A stretch of DNA of 64,000 nt from Miscanthus floridulus (Eukaryota; Streptophyta; Magnoliopsida; Poales; Poaceae): positions 30,381,069-30,445,068 of the forward strand of contig NC_089598.1 of NCBI RefSeq assembly GCF_019320115.1, written 5' to 3'. Position numbers and translations under genes: made by a program. Below are positions 21,505 to 33,232 of this stretch, piece after piece (the stretch's first letter is position 1; each line of letters starts with the position of its first letter). A model generated the notes under the pieces. It had not been told where the DNA came from. It was given only the letters and a program-made list of their open reading frames with translations, and did no database searches.

Positions 21505-24250
21505 GTGACCATATATCATGGAGGCACCGTTGAATACGATCGCTATGGATATGTTGAGTTTGTTGACATGCAAAGCATGCATGTGCTATTGAATGATATG
21601 CCTTCATTTAGTGAGATGGTTTCAAGGGCTCAGGAGGAGCTGTATTGCCTTGGAGATGATGGCATTGAAGTTGAGGGTGTACTGCACCTAGGTTCTCCCA
21701 ATATCCTCAGGCGAATGATCCTAATTGGTTGTGCGGATCAGTGGGAGAACTATGTGAGATCGGCTATGAAGAGCCAGCTGCAATGTTTGGACGTGGTTGT
21801 GCGTCAGGTGTTAGTCGATCCCATCCCTCATGGGTTTTCCCCACTAATGGGTCAGCAGGCACACATCGACCCTCCCATCCCGGAACCTGATATGGATGTG
21901 GAGGTTGCACCTACGGTTCTCGATGCTCAATCTGCCCTAATGCGGTAGTTGGAGATGCTTGTCAGACTCATGTTGTTGTGGCATATCCTCCTCATGAGAT
22001 CCCTTTGACACAGAATCATCTGAGTAAGTGTCTTAACCGCATGGTTATTGGGAGCTTACCTCCTTCCTTACATCCATTTCTTTCATTCTTTCCTCATTTC
22101 TCTACTTATGTTGCAGGAGACATTTCTGAGAATGTGGATGTGCCCCCTGTTGCTGCGCAAGTGCACTATGAAGATGGATTCTGTGGCTCCAATAGTGTTG
22201 AAATTATGCATGATTCGAAGCCATATGAGATGGCAAGGGCTCTTGATTTTGATGATGATCGCCCTATTGGAGTGCTGATAGAGAGTGATGTTGAGATGCT
22301 GAGGCGTATCTTTCCCGGCCGCCGTGATCCAAGAGTTCACGAGTTCAGCGATCTTGCTTATTTTGATTAGGCATGTGCAGAAGGTACTGATGATGAGCTC
22401 CTAGAAGCTCCTGAGGCTGGCCCTAACATGGTAATTGAGAATGGGAGGGTGTTCAAGGACCTCCCTGCATTGAAGAGGTGGTTGTAGGCGTTTGTAGTGA
22501 TACTAAAGAGAGCTTACAAGGTCTTACATTCATATGCGGAGTGCCGTTACATAGTTGTGTGTGACAAGGAACGCTGCCCATGGAGGGTTTGTGCAAGGAA
22601 GCAAAAGGTCACCGAAAAGTTGTTGGGCCACACAATTGTGCTGACCATGTGCTGACACTGAGGCATCGGCAGTTGACATCTACCCTCATTACTAAGCGGT
22701 TGATGGGAATATTGCAGGGAGAACCCAACATGAACGTTAGGACAATTATCAGGACCGTTGAGGAGTTGTATGGAGGTCATGTGATAACTTATGGTAAAGC
22801 TTAGAGGGCTAAGCAGCGAGCGTGGAAGATGATATATGGGGACTGGGAGGATGGGTATGAGCAGCTGCCAGTACTCTTCAATGCAATCAAAGTGGTGAAT
22901 CCAGGCAAGCATTATGAGTACATCCCAAAACCAAATGCATGGAAGGATGTGACGTAGATATTCTTCTATGCTTTCTGGTGCTTCCCTCAGTGTGTCGAGG
23001 CCTTTAGGCACTGTCGTCCCATCTTCTCCATTGATGGTACGTTCTTGATTGGCAAATACCAGGGCACACTTCTTATAGCCATATCCTGTGACGCGAACAA
23101 GTTGGTTCCTTTGGCATTTGCTTTGGTTGAGAAGGAGAACAATGATAGTTGGGGATGGTTCTTGAGGCTAGTCCGGATACATGTGGTTGGGCCTGGCAGG
23201 GAGGTTGGTGTCATATCTGATAGGCACCAGGGCATACTTAATGCCATGCGAGAGCAGATAGAGGGGTATGCACCTTTGCACCATCGTTGGTGTACTCAGC
23301 ATCTTGTCGAGAATCTACTCCGGAAGGATAGTGTGAAGGGTAACTTTGATCTGTTCTAAGATGCTGCTCGACAGCTTGAGGACAAGTACTTTCAGAAAAA
23401 GTTGGAGCAGGTCAGAACCGCATCAAATGTAGAAGGTAGACAATGGCTCACATGTTTGATGAGGGATTTAGAGAAATGGACAAGAGCTCACAACGCCGGT
23501 GGATGGAGGTACGAGTTTTAGTGTAGCAACATGATGGAGTCATTCAATAAGTTGCTATTGGGGATACGTGGTATGCCCATGAATGCAATAATTCAATTCA
23601 CCTTCTACAAGCTTGTTGTCTGGTTCAACGATAGGCACGCCCATGCATTGAAGTTGCGGAGTGATGGAGAGATATGGTCTCCGAAACCAAAAGCACACCT
23701 AGAGAAGGAAAATGAAAGGGCTAGCACACATGAGGTTACATGCTTTGACCACGCCATAGGGACTTATCAGGTGGAGCATAGGGGCGGTACAACGTCTGAT
23801 GGCGAGGTCCGAGAGTTGAGGATGCATGTGGTTATCCTTTAAGATTTCAAATGCACTTGTGGTAAACCAAAGCAGTACCACTTTCTATGTTCCCATTTGG
23901 TGGCAGCAGCAAGGCATCGCAACTATAATATCGAGAGTAGGATACCTCACGAGTTCAGTGTCGACACGCTTGTGCACACATGGAGCCCCCGCTTTGTGCC
24001 TTTCCAAGACCCTGGAGAGTGGCCTCCATATGATGGGCTGAAGCACATTGCGGATCTAGCTTACCGTTGGAACAAGCGTGGATCAAGGAAGAGGACGAGG
24101 CATAGGATGGTTATGGATCAGATACCTAGAAGAATGGGGCATGGGAGAGGAACCCCATTTGTTACTGAACCCGAGCAGTACGAGTGCAGCAAGTATGGTA
24201 GACTTGGCCACAATTCACGAAGTTGCCATTGGCAGATTAGTGAGGTGCGA
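21505..24250 (+). pseudogene. MULE2 MURA-like transposase
   Basis: Near full length. An N-terminal domain (21505-22370) is split by an intron (about 22023-22117). A MuDR-type DNA-binding region follows (RAYKVLHSYAECRYIV...CPWRVCARKQK, GPHNCADH...RHRQLTS). The DDE core shows acidic residues in FSIDGTFL (about 23033) and VISDRHQG (about 23215), plus the motif HRWCTQH. The SWIM finger is CTCGKPKQYHFLCSH (about 23853-23900). The terminal knuckle CSKYGRLGHNSRSCH has its second cysteine replaced by Tyr. Breaks include TAG at 22368, 22485, 22802, 22955 and 23519, TAA at 23357 and 23838, and single-base frame changes near 21946 and 22610. When intact it would bind the terminal repeats and cut and join DNA with 9-bp staggered insertion. 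It shares its plus-strand unit with the domain that follows. Confidence 0.9.
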
Positions 24251-24402
24251 CTATTGGTTGATTTCATTATTTCATATTTGCCGTATTCATTTAATTAATT
24301 ATGCATGTCTCAATTTATGCATGTAATTGTGTCAATTACTTGTACATTTCTAAGTTCATGTTTCATTGTATATTGAATTTCTAATTCATTGACTTTTTTG
24401 TA

Positions 24403-26851
24403 GGATGGCGCAATTCCACCTGCTCGACTCGACGTACGAGGTGACCCACCGAGGATGTCTCATAGCGCAGGGGCAGGTAATAACCTATACGTTTTGTTCA
24501 AATTTTGGTGAGCGTACATGTGTTCGTGAAGTAACAGGAGACTATGTTTTATTCCATGCAGGACCTTCTGCTCCTTCGTCCTAGAACCCATAATGGGTTC
24601 TTGGACATGTAGTACGATGACAGGTACACTCCTTTCCTACAAAGAGCTGGCCTGGATGTCATCTCTTTTTAGGTTCATCGTGGGTTGCCCAAGTTCAACT
24701 CAGCGGCCATAACTGCGTTGGTTGACATGTATTATATTCAATCATTGCCTCCATTCATGGCCTTTTATTCATGCGCTTGCCTTTTTGACATGTAATTTTG
24801 CTTTGTCTAAAATATAGGTGCCGGCCAGAGACTCACAGCTTCCACCAACCTTTCGGGGAGATCACAGTCACACTCCAGGACTGTCAGAAGATGCTAGGCC
24901 TGAGGATTCATGGCAACACAGTCACCGGGCAGTGCATGTTAGAAGGTTGGAGAGCACGAGTAGATGCCTTCCTTGGGCGTGAGGTTGGTGAGCAAGGGGC
25001 TCGCACTTCTGGAGTTCTCATCTCCTGGCTCCGACAAGAGTTCACACAGTGCCCCAAGGAGGCAGATGAGGAGACAGTTGGGTACTACTGCAGGGCATGG
25101 ATCCTACACATGTTTGCCTACGTTCTCTTCCCCAATGCCACGGGTGACACTACGTCGTGGATGTGGGTCCACTGCCTCAGTGACTGGGACCAGGCGGGTC
25201 AGTACAGCTGGGGCTCTGCAGTCTTGGGTTTCCTTTACCGATAGCTTTGCGAGGGGTGTCGTCGGACTTCATCCACAACATCACTTGGTGGATGCGTGTA
25301 CCTACTCTAGTTGTGGATGTGGGCTCGTCTACTAGCTGGCCGTCCTAAGGTTCTGGCTCGTCGTGAGTGGTTCCCAGGTCAGCCTCCACGTCGGCAGCCG
25401 ATGTGGGCGTACCTTTGGGACCACGTCAGGGTTCCACATGTGAGGTTAGAGCGGGCATACATTGAGTTCACGAACGAGCTAGACATGCTCATGGCATTTA
25501 GTGTAAGTAAATTTTATTTTCCATGCTGGTTTGAAATGGATTAGTATAGCATCTAACATCTTGTTTGGACATGTTGCGGGTGGAGTGGGAGCCGTACGAT
25601 GGAGAGGGGGCACTTCCTTTTCAGTTGAGCAACATGTGTGGGTTCGACGATGACTTTTATTGGATGAGGTGCCCTCTAATCTGCTTCTATGCTGTCGAGT
25701 TCCACCTACCAGATAGAGTTGCACGCCAATTTAGAGTGAGACAGTTTTGGCCAACGGCTCCGTTCTCGACTAGCGTTGACTTACACAAGTAAGTGTTTTG
25801 CTATTTCAAATGTCTTGTGATGGTCCATTTCCATTAATATGGTGACATGTACATGGATTCAAGTAACGATGACATATGTGCAGGTTGGATCATCAGAAGA
25901 ACAGAAAGATTTTTGACTGGGAGAAGCACCACTAGTTCTACATTGAGCAATGGGAGGAGATGCATGACAACGTGGATGAGAACAACGAGCCGCACATGAA
26001 CCATGAGTTCAGGCGGTACCAAGCTTGGTACCAACATGCGACACGTTGTAGGCTAAGGGTACAGTGGACAGAAGATGACTACGCCGACATCAAGTCCTCC
26101 GACGATGAAGACACGACGTATGACCAATCTACTTGTGCAGGAAGGCAGGTGGAGGCAGGACCGATCTTGGATAGAGTGGTAAGTCAATTGTCTTATTTTT
26201 CTACATTAAGTTGTGTACCAATACATTAGGTGTTAGAGGTATCTATTTTAGTTAGTGCCACCTTCGAGCCGCAGCATCCTTATAATACGTTAGATTCTTG
26301 TACAAAAGAAAACAAAACCTATTGCTATCTGTTCAAAAGTATTATTACTGAGAACTTTGTTATAGGGCAATACACTAAAATGCTCTGTTGAAGACATTGA
26401 GGGCTTTTATCCGAGAGTCAGGGACGATGACATGCGTAGCTTCCTAGATGTAAGATTCAAAATATTCTTTCAAACATATTATTAATACGTTAGATTCTTT
26501 CAGTTAACATAATTTTGTACAACAGAGGCTGTCACGTCGGCTATGCCGTGCGGCTGGTCATTGTGGTTGCAGGACAGACACGATGCAAGACATGTACATT
26601 GCTTCTGTAGGTAGAGGAGGCTTAGGTTCCTCTAGCCAAGCAGCTATAGGGGACTAGGACGAGGACGACGACGACGTGGACTAGAGGCACAAGGAGCTTG
26701 GCCCCTCTCAGCTCTATGACGCTCCCTCAACTCAGCCTACACAGCCTCCAGGCACTAGGCGACGCCGTCCACCTGACCCTTACACTCCAGGTACGAGCAC
26801 TCTCGGTCACAAGGGTAAGGGTAAGACTAGGAGGCAGTGTGGGTTGTGGTA
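24403..26851 (+). pseudogene. MULE2 plant mobile domain (PMD, aminotransferase-like) unit
   Basis: A block opening with MAQFHLLDSTYEV follows a TTTTTGTAG acceptor and leads into the PMD core: RPETHSFHQPFGEITVTLQD, then MLGLRIHGNTVTG, WLRQEF, LHMFAYVLFPN, WMWVHCLSD and later YLWDHVRVPHVRLERAY. Several introns with GTAAGT donors are visible (from 25502, 25790 and 26179). An acidic, proline-rich tail ends in a stop near 26850. TAG codons interrupt it at 24610, 24670, 25242, 25308, 25933, 26655 and 26682. PMD domains (Pfam PF10536 family, also in MAIN/MAIL proteins) are frequent passengers of plant transposons; their molecular role is unsettled. It may be fused to the transposase or translated separately. 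Confidence 0.85.
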
Positions 26852-27454
26852 GATGTTAGTATGTACTATTATACATTTTGTATTTACTTTCCTATAACTA
26901 CTTGGGACTGTATGGACATTGTGGACTATTTGGACTATGTAGGACATGTTATGTTGATTGTGATGTTCATTGTGGTTGCATTGTGCTCTTTGGATGATTA
27001 AATATTTGGATTATATAATGATGTCTCTGTTTATAACTGTGGATGCTCCTGAAATAAGGGAAACTCTTGCGAATTTTTTCTGTGAATCATTAATCATACT
27101 ACACTGCTAAAAAGGCACAAATGTAGTACACAGATTAAATATAAATTCATTAGAACATGTATAGTCCAATCGTATCATATAGACGCTTTACAGATGAATC
27201 TAGGCTTTTGAAGTAACAGTGAACGAATCTAGGCTTTTCAGACAATGAAAATAGACTTTTCAGTTACAAGGACAAGGAGTACGATGACAACAGCGATTTA
27301 TCACTTCACTTACATAGTACTGACATGCAAGGAAGCACAACTCCACTCCATCTCCACTATCCATCTTATGACTATTTGATCCAAGGGCTAAGGTGAAGAG
27401 GCACACGGATCGCTGACATGGCACATTGAGAGGCCTCCATTCCTCCTCTCAACC

Positions 27455-27462
27455 TATAAATA
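27455..27462 (+). promoter_or_regulatory. Candidate TATA box of the MULE2 plus-strand GRF gene
   Basis: TATAAATA within aacctataaataacccc, about 30 bp upstream of a CA-rich leader starting near 27490. It suggests the second plus-strand gene has its own promoter rather than being read from the transposase unit. Confidence 0.5.
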
Positions 27463-27489
27463 ACCCCTCACTTCCTCTCATTCACATAC

Positions 27490-28260
27490 ACAACAAGGAA
27501 GAAGAACACTCCTTAGTATTTTCTTTTGTTGCAGTACCAATATCTAGAGGGTCATCCAGAGGGAGAGAAAAGGGAAAGGGAACTACCATTGTGTGGGAGG
27601 GTTCTCTTGGTCCCGATTTCTTTAAGGAAGCTCTTTATGAGAGGTTCCCAGTTGAGAGAAAAAGAGATTTCACCAAAGAGGCACCACTGAGAGGATACGA
27701 TGAACAGAAAGAAGAGTGGCCAAAATGCATGCATGGTGAGGACTGCCTAGTGCATATGTTCACCGAAGGAATAGATGGAGGTCGTCGTTTCTTCAAATGC
27801 CCACGAGCATGGGTAATTGCTATTACTATTTATTTCTTCAATATGTTCCTCTTCTATACAACTTACATGACATACTTATTGTAGTTGTCCTTGGCCAAAG
27901 AAAACTGTGGGTTCACTAGGTGGGTCGATCATCGACCTATTTATCCGCATGCGGAGTACATCTACTACCTGCAGGACCATATCTTCGATCAAGAAAGGGA
28001 AGTTAGCAGCGGTTACAAGGACGACTAACAGGACGACAACAACAATGGTGCCAATTCATAGGAGGCACTCTGCAATGATCCATATTGCACCTGCCCTAAC
28101 TACAAGAACAAGGGGCCTCCCCCATCACCCCCGCCACCATCACCACCAACAATGGGAGGCTACTATGGAGAAGGTGCAACACAATTTGCTATGTGGCCAC
28201 ACTACTAGGATGACTTTATCTTATTCACATGCCACATCTACATGTTTGTTGTTTGGTTTA
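27490..28260 (+). pseudogene. MULE2 plus-strand GRF-like zinc-finger gene
   Basis: Exon 1 is open from before 27490 to about 27811 (SRGREKGKGTTIVWEGSLGPD...KRDFTKEAPLRGYDEQKEEWP). A GRF-like finger is split by an intron: CMHGEDCLVH and GGRRFFKCPRAW, intron about 27812-27884 ending ttgtag, then ENCGFTRWVDHRP, the expected C...W.D part of a GRF motif. The tail is acidic and Asn-rich, then proline-rich, with TAA/TAG stops near 28026 and 28058. No convincing start codon is seen after the TATA box. The product would be a small nucleic-acid-binding protein; its role in the transposon is unknown. In MULE1 this gene is missing. Confidence 0.6.
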
Positions 28261-28663
28261 ATTACCTAAGGTATGTTAGGTTTAGTCAAAGGAACTCTAT
28301 ACCCTAGTTTGGTACATGTTCTCACATGCCATTTCATGTGTTTTGTGTGTTGAATTATATAATGCCCTACTTCGTTAGGTTTTGTTTGCAACACGTGATC
28401 AAATTTCACTACGTCAGTAATATTAAGCTGAATATTATGACCACAAATAATGAAAACAACCATATAACGAAAAGTCCAATACTATGCCACATTAAATAAC
28501 ATAATAATACTAGAAGTACGTGCCGATAGTAGACATAGGGGGCAAATGCACTTTCAAATCGTCAGTCTAAAACATACTGAGTAAGCAACTCATCATCCAA
28601 GTACTAGTCCTCTACAACAACCTTATTGTTGTGGCTAGGCTCACCTGCATTGCTCGGACCTGT

Positions 28664-30420
28664 CTATCGCCTATAGTATGCGGCCTCCACTTCATCTACG
28701 GCCCCTGTAGCCTGAGTGAAGAACGTGTCGTCATCCTCCTCCGCCTGCAAGCCTGCCTCTGCTAGAGCGATGAGCTCGCTCAGTCTGCCAGTGTCGTCCT
28801 CGGCCTCCTCCGCCTGCAAGCCTGCCTCTGCTAGAGTGCTGAGCTCACTCAGTCTGCTAGTGTGATCCTTAGCCTCCTCCGCCTGCAAGTCCACCTCTGC
28901 TAGAGCGATGAGCTCACTCAGTCTGGTAGTGTCGTCCTCATCCTCCTCCCCCTCATCAGACAACACAATCGATGATTGAACGGTGCGACCAGCTCGCATT
29001 CTGTGCTCATCAAACTTCTTTTCCTCATACCTTGCATGAGCCACCTCTCCATCATGGTCCTCGTTGCATCCAATTCCTTCATATATAAAATGCAATCAGT
29101 TAGCAACGCGATTATATTACATTTAAAATCAGGCAACGAAAAAAATGGCTTTGAAGCACTCACTGGCACATAATGCAACAACTTGCTCGTTCAAGACCTG
29201 CATCTGTACTCTTGTCTCCTCCTTGCCTCCTTCCTTGCTCTCTCCTCCTCTAACACCTTCCGTCTCTCCAATCCCCATTTGTCAAGCCCAACATCGATCG
29301 GGTTACGAATACCGCGCTGTCTAGCAAACTCACGCATCTTGTCTTTGTGATGTTTAACGAATAGGTTGACGTAGTCAGGTCCATATCCCCTCTTTCGTGC
29401 AATTACTTGCCTCCCCTTTAGTTTATCCAAGAGCTTAGCTTAACCATCATAACATTCCCATCTGCATTTCCTAGTGCTCTGTTCAAACAAAAAATTATAT
29501 CATATATGTCTTAGTAAAAGAAACAAAATACGATTTCATGTTTACCACAAAAATAACCAACATCATCATAGTCAACCATATGGCCGCAATAATGGCCTAT
29601 TCCAAGCTCTAAAGGGACTAGACCGTAGTTGGATTTAACACCACATTCACACTTGACTGGAGGTGCTTTGTAAATTAACCTTTTTTCTTCTTTTCCTTTG
29701 CCTTTGATGGCTCCGACCATTGATTCTTAGGACCATAGAGCCACTCCTTGAAACAACACTTCGCAAATCCGTACACCTAAAAGAGGAGACATTAGTACAC
29801 GCACACATAGAGCTAAACATTTAAACAGATACACTTTCCACTTACTTCGTGTTTGTTCGAACACACAAACTCCAACGTATTCTCAGGGTTTATTACAGCT
29901 CGATCTTCGCATTCGCACAGAGGAGGTTCCTCGAATCGTCTAACTGTGGCTAGGTGCTTCTCCTTAGCTGTCATTGGTGGGGGTTAGGGGGTAAAACCCA
30001 CTGCTTGAAGTGCTCATGTGGATGTCTCCCTCTAAACCAATCGTCGAAAAAGAGGTACCTAGGGTCAAACTTGTCTGCACCGTCGATCCACTGAAAGAAA
30101 AAGCACCTCTCATGGTCCTACACAACAATATTCCAACAAAATATTAGTAGTATACTTACACAAATAAAGAAAAAAAGATAGTGAAAACAATTTCTTACAT
30201 TAAAACGACTGCATATGTAGAAGCAATGCGTCGCTGTGTTCGGATGTTTCTATTGAAACACGTGGGTTGGGAAACCACAGTCACAGTTAGGGATAGGGAG
30301 GTTAGGTGGGACGGGGGCATCTTTGCTAGACGTGTCGGGGTATAATTCTCAAGGACGACCCCGTTTTCACCAAAACTCCTCCCGATACATTTCTTGCATC
30401 TAACAAAATGGATGTAATTT
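28664..30420 (-). pseudogene. MULE2 minus-strand GRF-like zinc-finger gene
   Basis: Homologous to the MULE1 gene at 3.3-4.8 kb. Reading down the minus strand: a first cysteine block CDCGFPTHVFQ, a stop, KHPNTATHCFYICSRF (about 30310-30195); then CFFFQWIDGADKFDPRYLFF (about 30105-30045); a one-base frame change near 29985; a PPLCEC block (about 29930); a third cysteine block (PPVKCECGVKSNYGLVPLELG...YYCG analogue, about 29660-29560); a basic coiled region (RKRGYGPDYVNLFVKHHKDK, about 29405); and an acidic C-terminal domain with three 23-residue repeats. Introns separate the blocks. It converges on the plus-strand genes, as in MULE1. Conservation of this gene between two elements with different terminal motifs argues for a function in the element's life cycle. 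Confidence 0.65.
28729..28935 (-). repeat. Three tandem 69-bp repeats coding a 23-residue acidic unit
   Basis: The encoded unit is about DDTxRLSELIALAEAGLQAEE, repeated three times with few changes. It is amphipathic and probably helical. The repeats lie in the C-terminal exon of the MULE2 minus-strand gene; the MULE1 relative lacks them. Confidence 0.85.
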
Positions 30421-30867
30421 AACAAACAAAAATCAAAACATCACAAATTAATGTCAATGAGAACCATAACTACAATACAACCAATTTTGTTCTAAGAACC
30501 AAAAGCAATTAACATTAAATCCTAAACCTAGGGTTTCTAATATTATGCACAACAATAAACCCATAACATAACAACATGCGCTGCGGTTACCTAGGTAAAA
30601 TACAAATATTAAAAATTGCATGAAACCCTAAGTAATGACGATTCTTAGGTTCAAAAATTTGACTAATATATACCAAATTGATGCAAAAAAAACTAGGAGG
30701 GCAGCGAGGATACCTTGCTCTCGAAGATCTACGGATCAAATCAAAGTTTCCAAGGTCCAATATGACAATTCGTGAGGTAGGACGAAGTGGGGAGAGAAGA
30801 AAACCCAAGAGGGAGGAGAAAGAAGAGGAAGAAGGCTCGGGCAGGAATGTTGGGGCCAGGGTTAAAA

Positions 30868-31196
30868 CACCACCTCAGCGCCATAGATCATGACGCCAAT
30901 CTCGGTGCTAAGATCTACGGCGCTGAGCTCGGCGCTAGGAACTACGGCGCCGAGCTTGGCGCCAGGAACTATGGCGCCGAGCTTGGCGCCAGGGTTACTG
31001 GCACTAAGCAGCCTGCCATGTGATCGCCATGTCTGCTTCGAGCCCAAGAGCTCAGCGCCATCAACACTGGCGCTGAGAAGTGTAAGCTCGGTGCCAGCAA
31101 CGATGGCGCCAACTAAGGGTCCATATTTTGAAATCTTACCTCCAGGAGCATATTTGTGAAAACATTTAAAAAAAACTAAAAAAATAAAAAAATCAG
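30868..31196. repeat. MULE2 right terminal repeat with GGCGCC/GAGCTC dyads
   Basis: The inverse of the left terminal repeat. It has arrays of ggcgccgagcttggcgcc and similar sites (30890-31115), then an AT-rich tip ending AAAATCAG before the target duplication. Confidence 0.88.
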
Positions 31197-31281
31197 CCTG
31201 TATTAGCTACAATGAACAATCTTCAAACCCCAACTCGTGTCATTGCAGTGCTGGACCTGAGCCATAATCATTTCAGTGTCG

Positions 31282-31297
31282 CCCCCCCCCCCCCCCC
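31282..31297. repeat. Poly-C run of 16 bases in GT37 copy 3
   Basis: Sixteen C on the plus strand within the C-terminal coding part. The position differs from the poly-C run of copy 1. Confidence 0.9.
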
Positions 31298-32123
31298 GCT
31301 TTAGCCTGTAGTCATACCGCGGCGGCGCGTGGAAGCACGGCTCCATTGATAAGTCCCCTCCACACAGCGAATCCGGCACGTGGGTGTCGTTGTCCGGCCT
31401 GTACATCACCCACGGCCTCATGCTGCTGAGCCCCTACATGACATACCCGAACGTCGACCACATCGTGGTCACCAGCACATCCATCAGGCTCAGCAGGTAT
31501 ATCTCGGCCCACACCTTAGCGTCGTGTGACTTGGCGCCAAAATGTTGGAACTCCTCATGGCTCGGCTGGTGCGTGCTCACCGCCTCGCCATCGCCGCTGG
31601 TGGCTACCGCGTGCTCCCAGTACATGCCCTTGAGCTTCTCGTAGTACCGGGACTTCGAAGAGGTGACGAGGACGACTTTAGTTTTTCGGGTAGGTTCCAG
31701 CACCAGGGGCTCTGCCTCTGCCATGGTGGGTAGTTCTAGGAGCAGCTTCTCCTTCTGCGTGCACTTGGTGATCTACTCAAGGAGCTCCAGCGAGTTGGGC
31801 TGGGTGCCGAAGACGCGCACCTGGATGTCCATCTGCTGCTGCGCCGTCGTGAGGTAGGTGTCATAGTAGCACGTGACGAGGCCCTAGACGTGGTTGTTCG
31901 GGTGGAACAGGTATCGGCCGACATGGTGGAACACCGTGTCCGGCTCCAGGAATAGCCTGCTGAGCTCCTCCTAGAACCCCATGACCAGGAACAGCCTGGC
32001 ACGATGTAGCAGTCCATCCTCATCACCAGCCATAGGATGTTCCGGAGCACCCTCTGGTCATCATCACAGAAGAAGAACCTATCCTGCTCGGTGGCGTCGT
32101 GGTGGAGGTGGACATATGAGAAC

Positions 32124-33232
32124 TATTGGATATGTTATGGGCTTGGCCCGCATAATATTTAATAAATTAAATAAAACTCTATGGTATATAACATTAAGCG
32201 TTGTATGGTTTAATACCGTATGGGATTTTGACTGAACGTTAACTCAGCTTATTTGGTTGGAAATTATCCATCTTAATTGAGAAGCTGAGAAAAGGACAAA
32301 GGAGTGCTACACGCGCGCGTGCCGCCGCCGCCGCTGGTTGGGCCGGGCCAGGCCGGGCCATGGGCGTGGGCGCGGCCTCAGCCGTGGCGAGGCGAGGCAG
32401 GCGTGCGGTGAACGGGCGGGCGTGGCTAGGTTTTGCCACTTAATCCACATAATCACGGGAGATTCTCTTCTTTATGGTGGAGGCGAACTGATTGCGCCAG
32501 TGGGCGTGGCCAGGTTTTGCCACTTAATCCACATAATTATGGGAGGTTCTCTCCTTTATGGTGGAGGCAAACTGATTGCGTCAATTACCGTCTCTTCATA
32601 TCTCCGTCTCCTAGGTTCCTCCGCTGCCTTTCTCCCTCCCCGTCGTAGCCATAAATCTGAAGTCATCCGTCAGTCCAATTCTTCCGCTTCGCTTCTGAGA
32701 GACCACATCTCTGCTGCCCTTTGGGTTTCCCCATCCCGTACCTCTACGCGCACGGAGTAGCGGGAGAGTAGGTACCTCTAGAACCCTCGTCCGCCTACGA
32801 ACCTTGCACGGGGTGTGCGGCGATTAGGTTTTTGGGGAGCGATTCCATGATTGCTCGTCCGACATCTTCTTCGTGGTGATCACTCATGGAACCTGTCTTC
32901 TTTCTGGTGATCGATCGCCTTCCTGGTGATCGTTCATGGGACTGCACTACGAACACCTTCCTGCAGCGACTATGGTCTATGACTTCGAGCAACGCACTAT
33001 GTCGACTAGTGCGAATGGTGTCTCTGATGCCCTCAACATAGGACCCTCCGCTGGGTACAATCTTAACTCTGTGATTACCACACTTTGCGTTCTTACTATA
33101 TCGATCTGAATGTCATACTTGCATGCTGTAGCATTTGTTAGTGATATATACATGCACATATATGTCGTCACAAACCTGCTTATGTTTTATTTCTGGATTA
33201 AATTGACCATAAAAATGCCTATTTCTCTAACA
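32124..33232 (+). repeat. 5' LTR of the Copia element
   Basis: 1109 bp. It contains a local tandem duplication of about 80 bp (two copies of tggc(t/c)aggttttgccactt, near 32425 and 32507) that the 3' LTR lacks. No sequence complementary to initiator tRNA-Met is visible directly after it. Confidence 0.85.

Larger units (their letters stand above)
20216..31196 (+). mobile_element. MULE2: complete 11-kb Mutator-like element with accessory genes
   Basis: A perfect 9-bp target duplication, CCTGTATTA, lies at 20207-20215 and 31197-31205. The ends are inverted relatives: an AT-rich tip, then a shared block (ACAAATATG, C(C/T)CCTGGAGGTAAG, ATTTCAAAAT, GGACCCTTAG) and a GC-rich array of GGCGCCGAGCTC-type dyads. 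Inside, on the plus strand, are a MURA-like transposase (21.5-24.25 kb), a plant mobile domain unit (24.4-26.85 kb) and a GRF-like zinc-finger gene (27.4-28.3 kb); on the minus strand is a second GRF-like gene (28.7-30.4 kb). All are decayed, so it is no longer autonomous. It sits immediately 3' of GT37 copy 3. Confidence 0.92.

Noticed and set aside
21946..21948. TAG as a nonsense mutation in the MULE2 transposase
   Set aside because: The coding reading continues in another frame just before this point, so the stop results from a one-base deletion.
22368..26684. TAG read as a sense codon or programmed readthrough
   Set aside because: The same unit also has TAA stops and single-base frame changes; decay explains it more simply.
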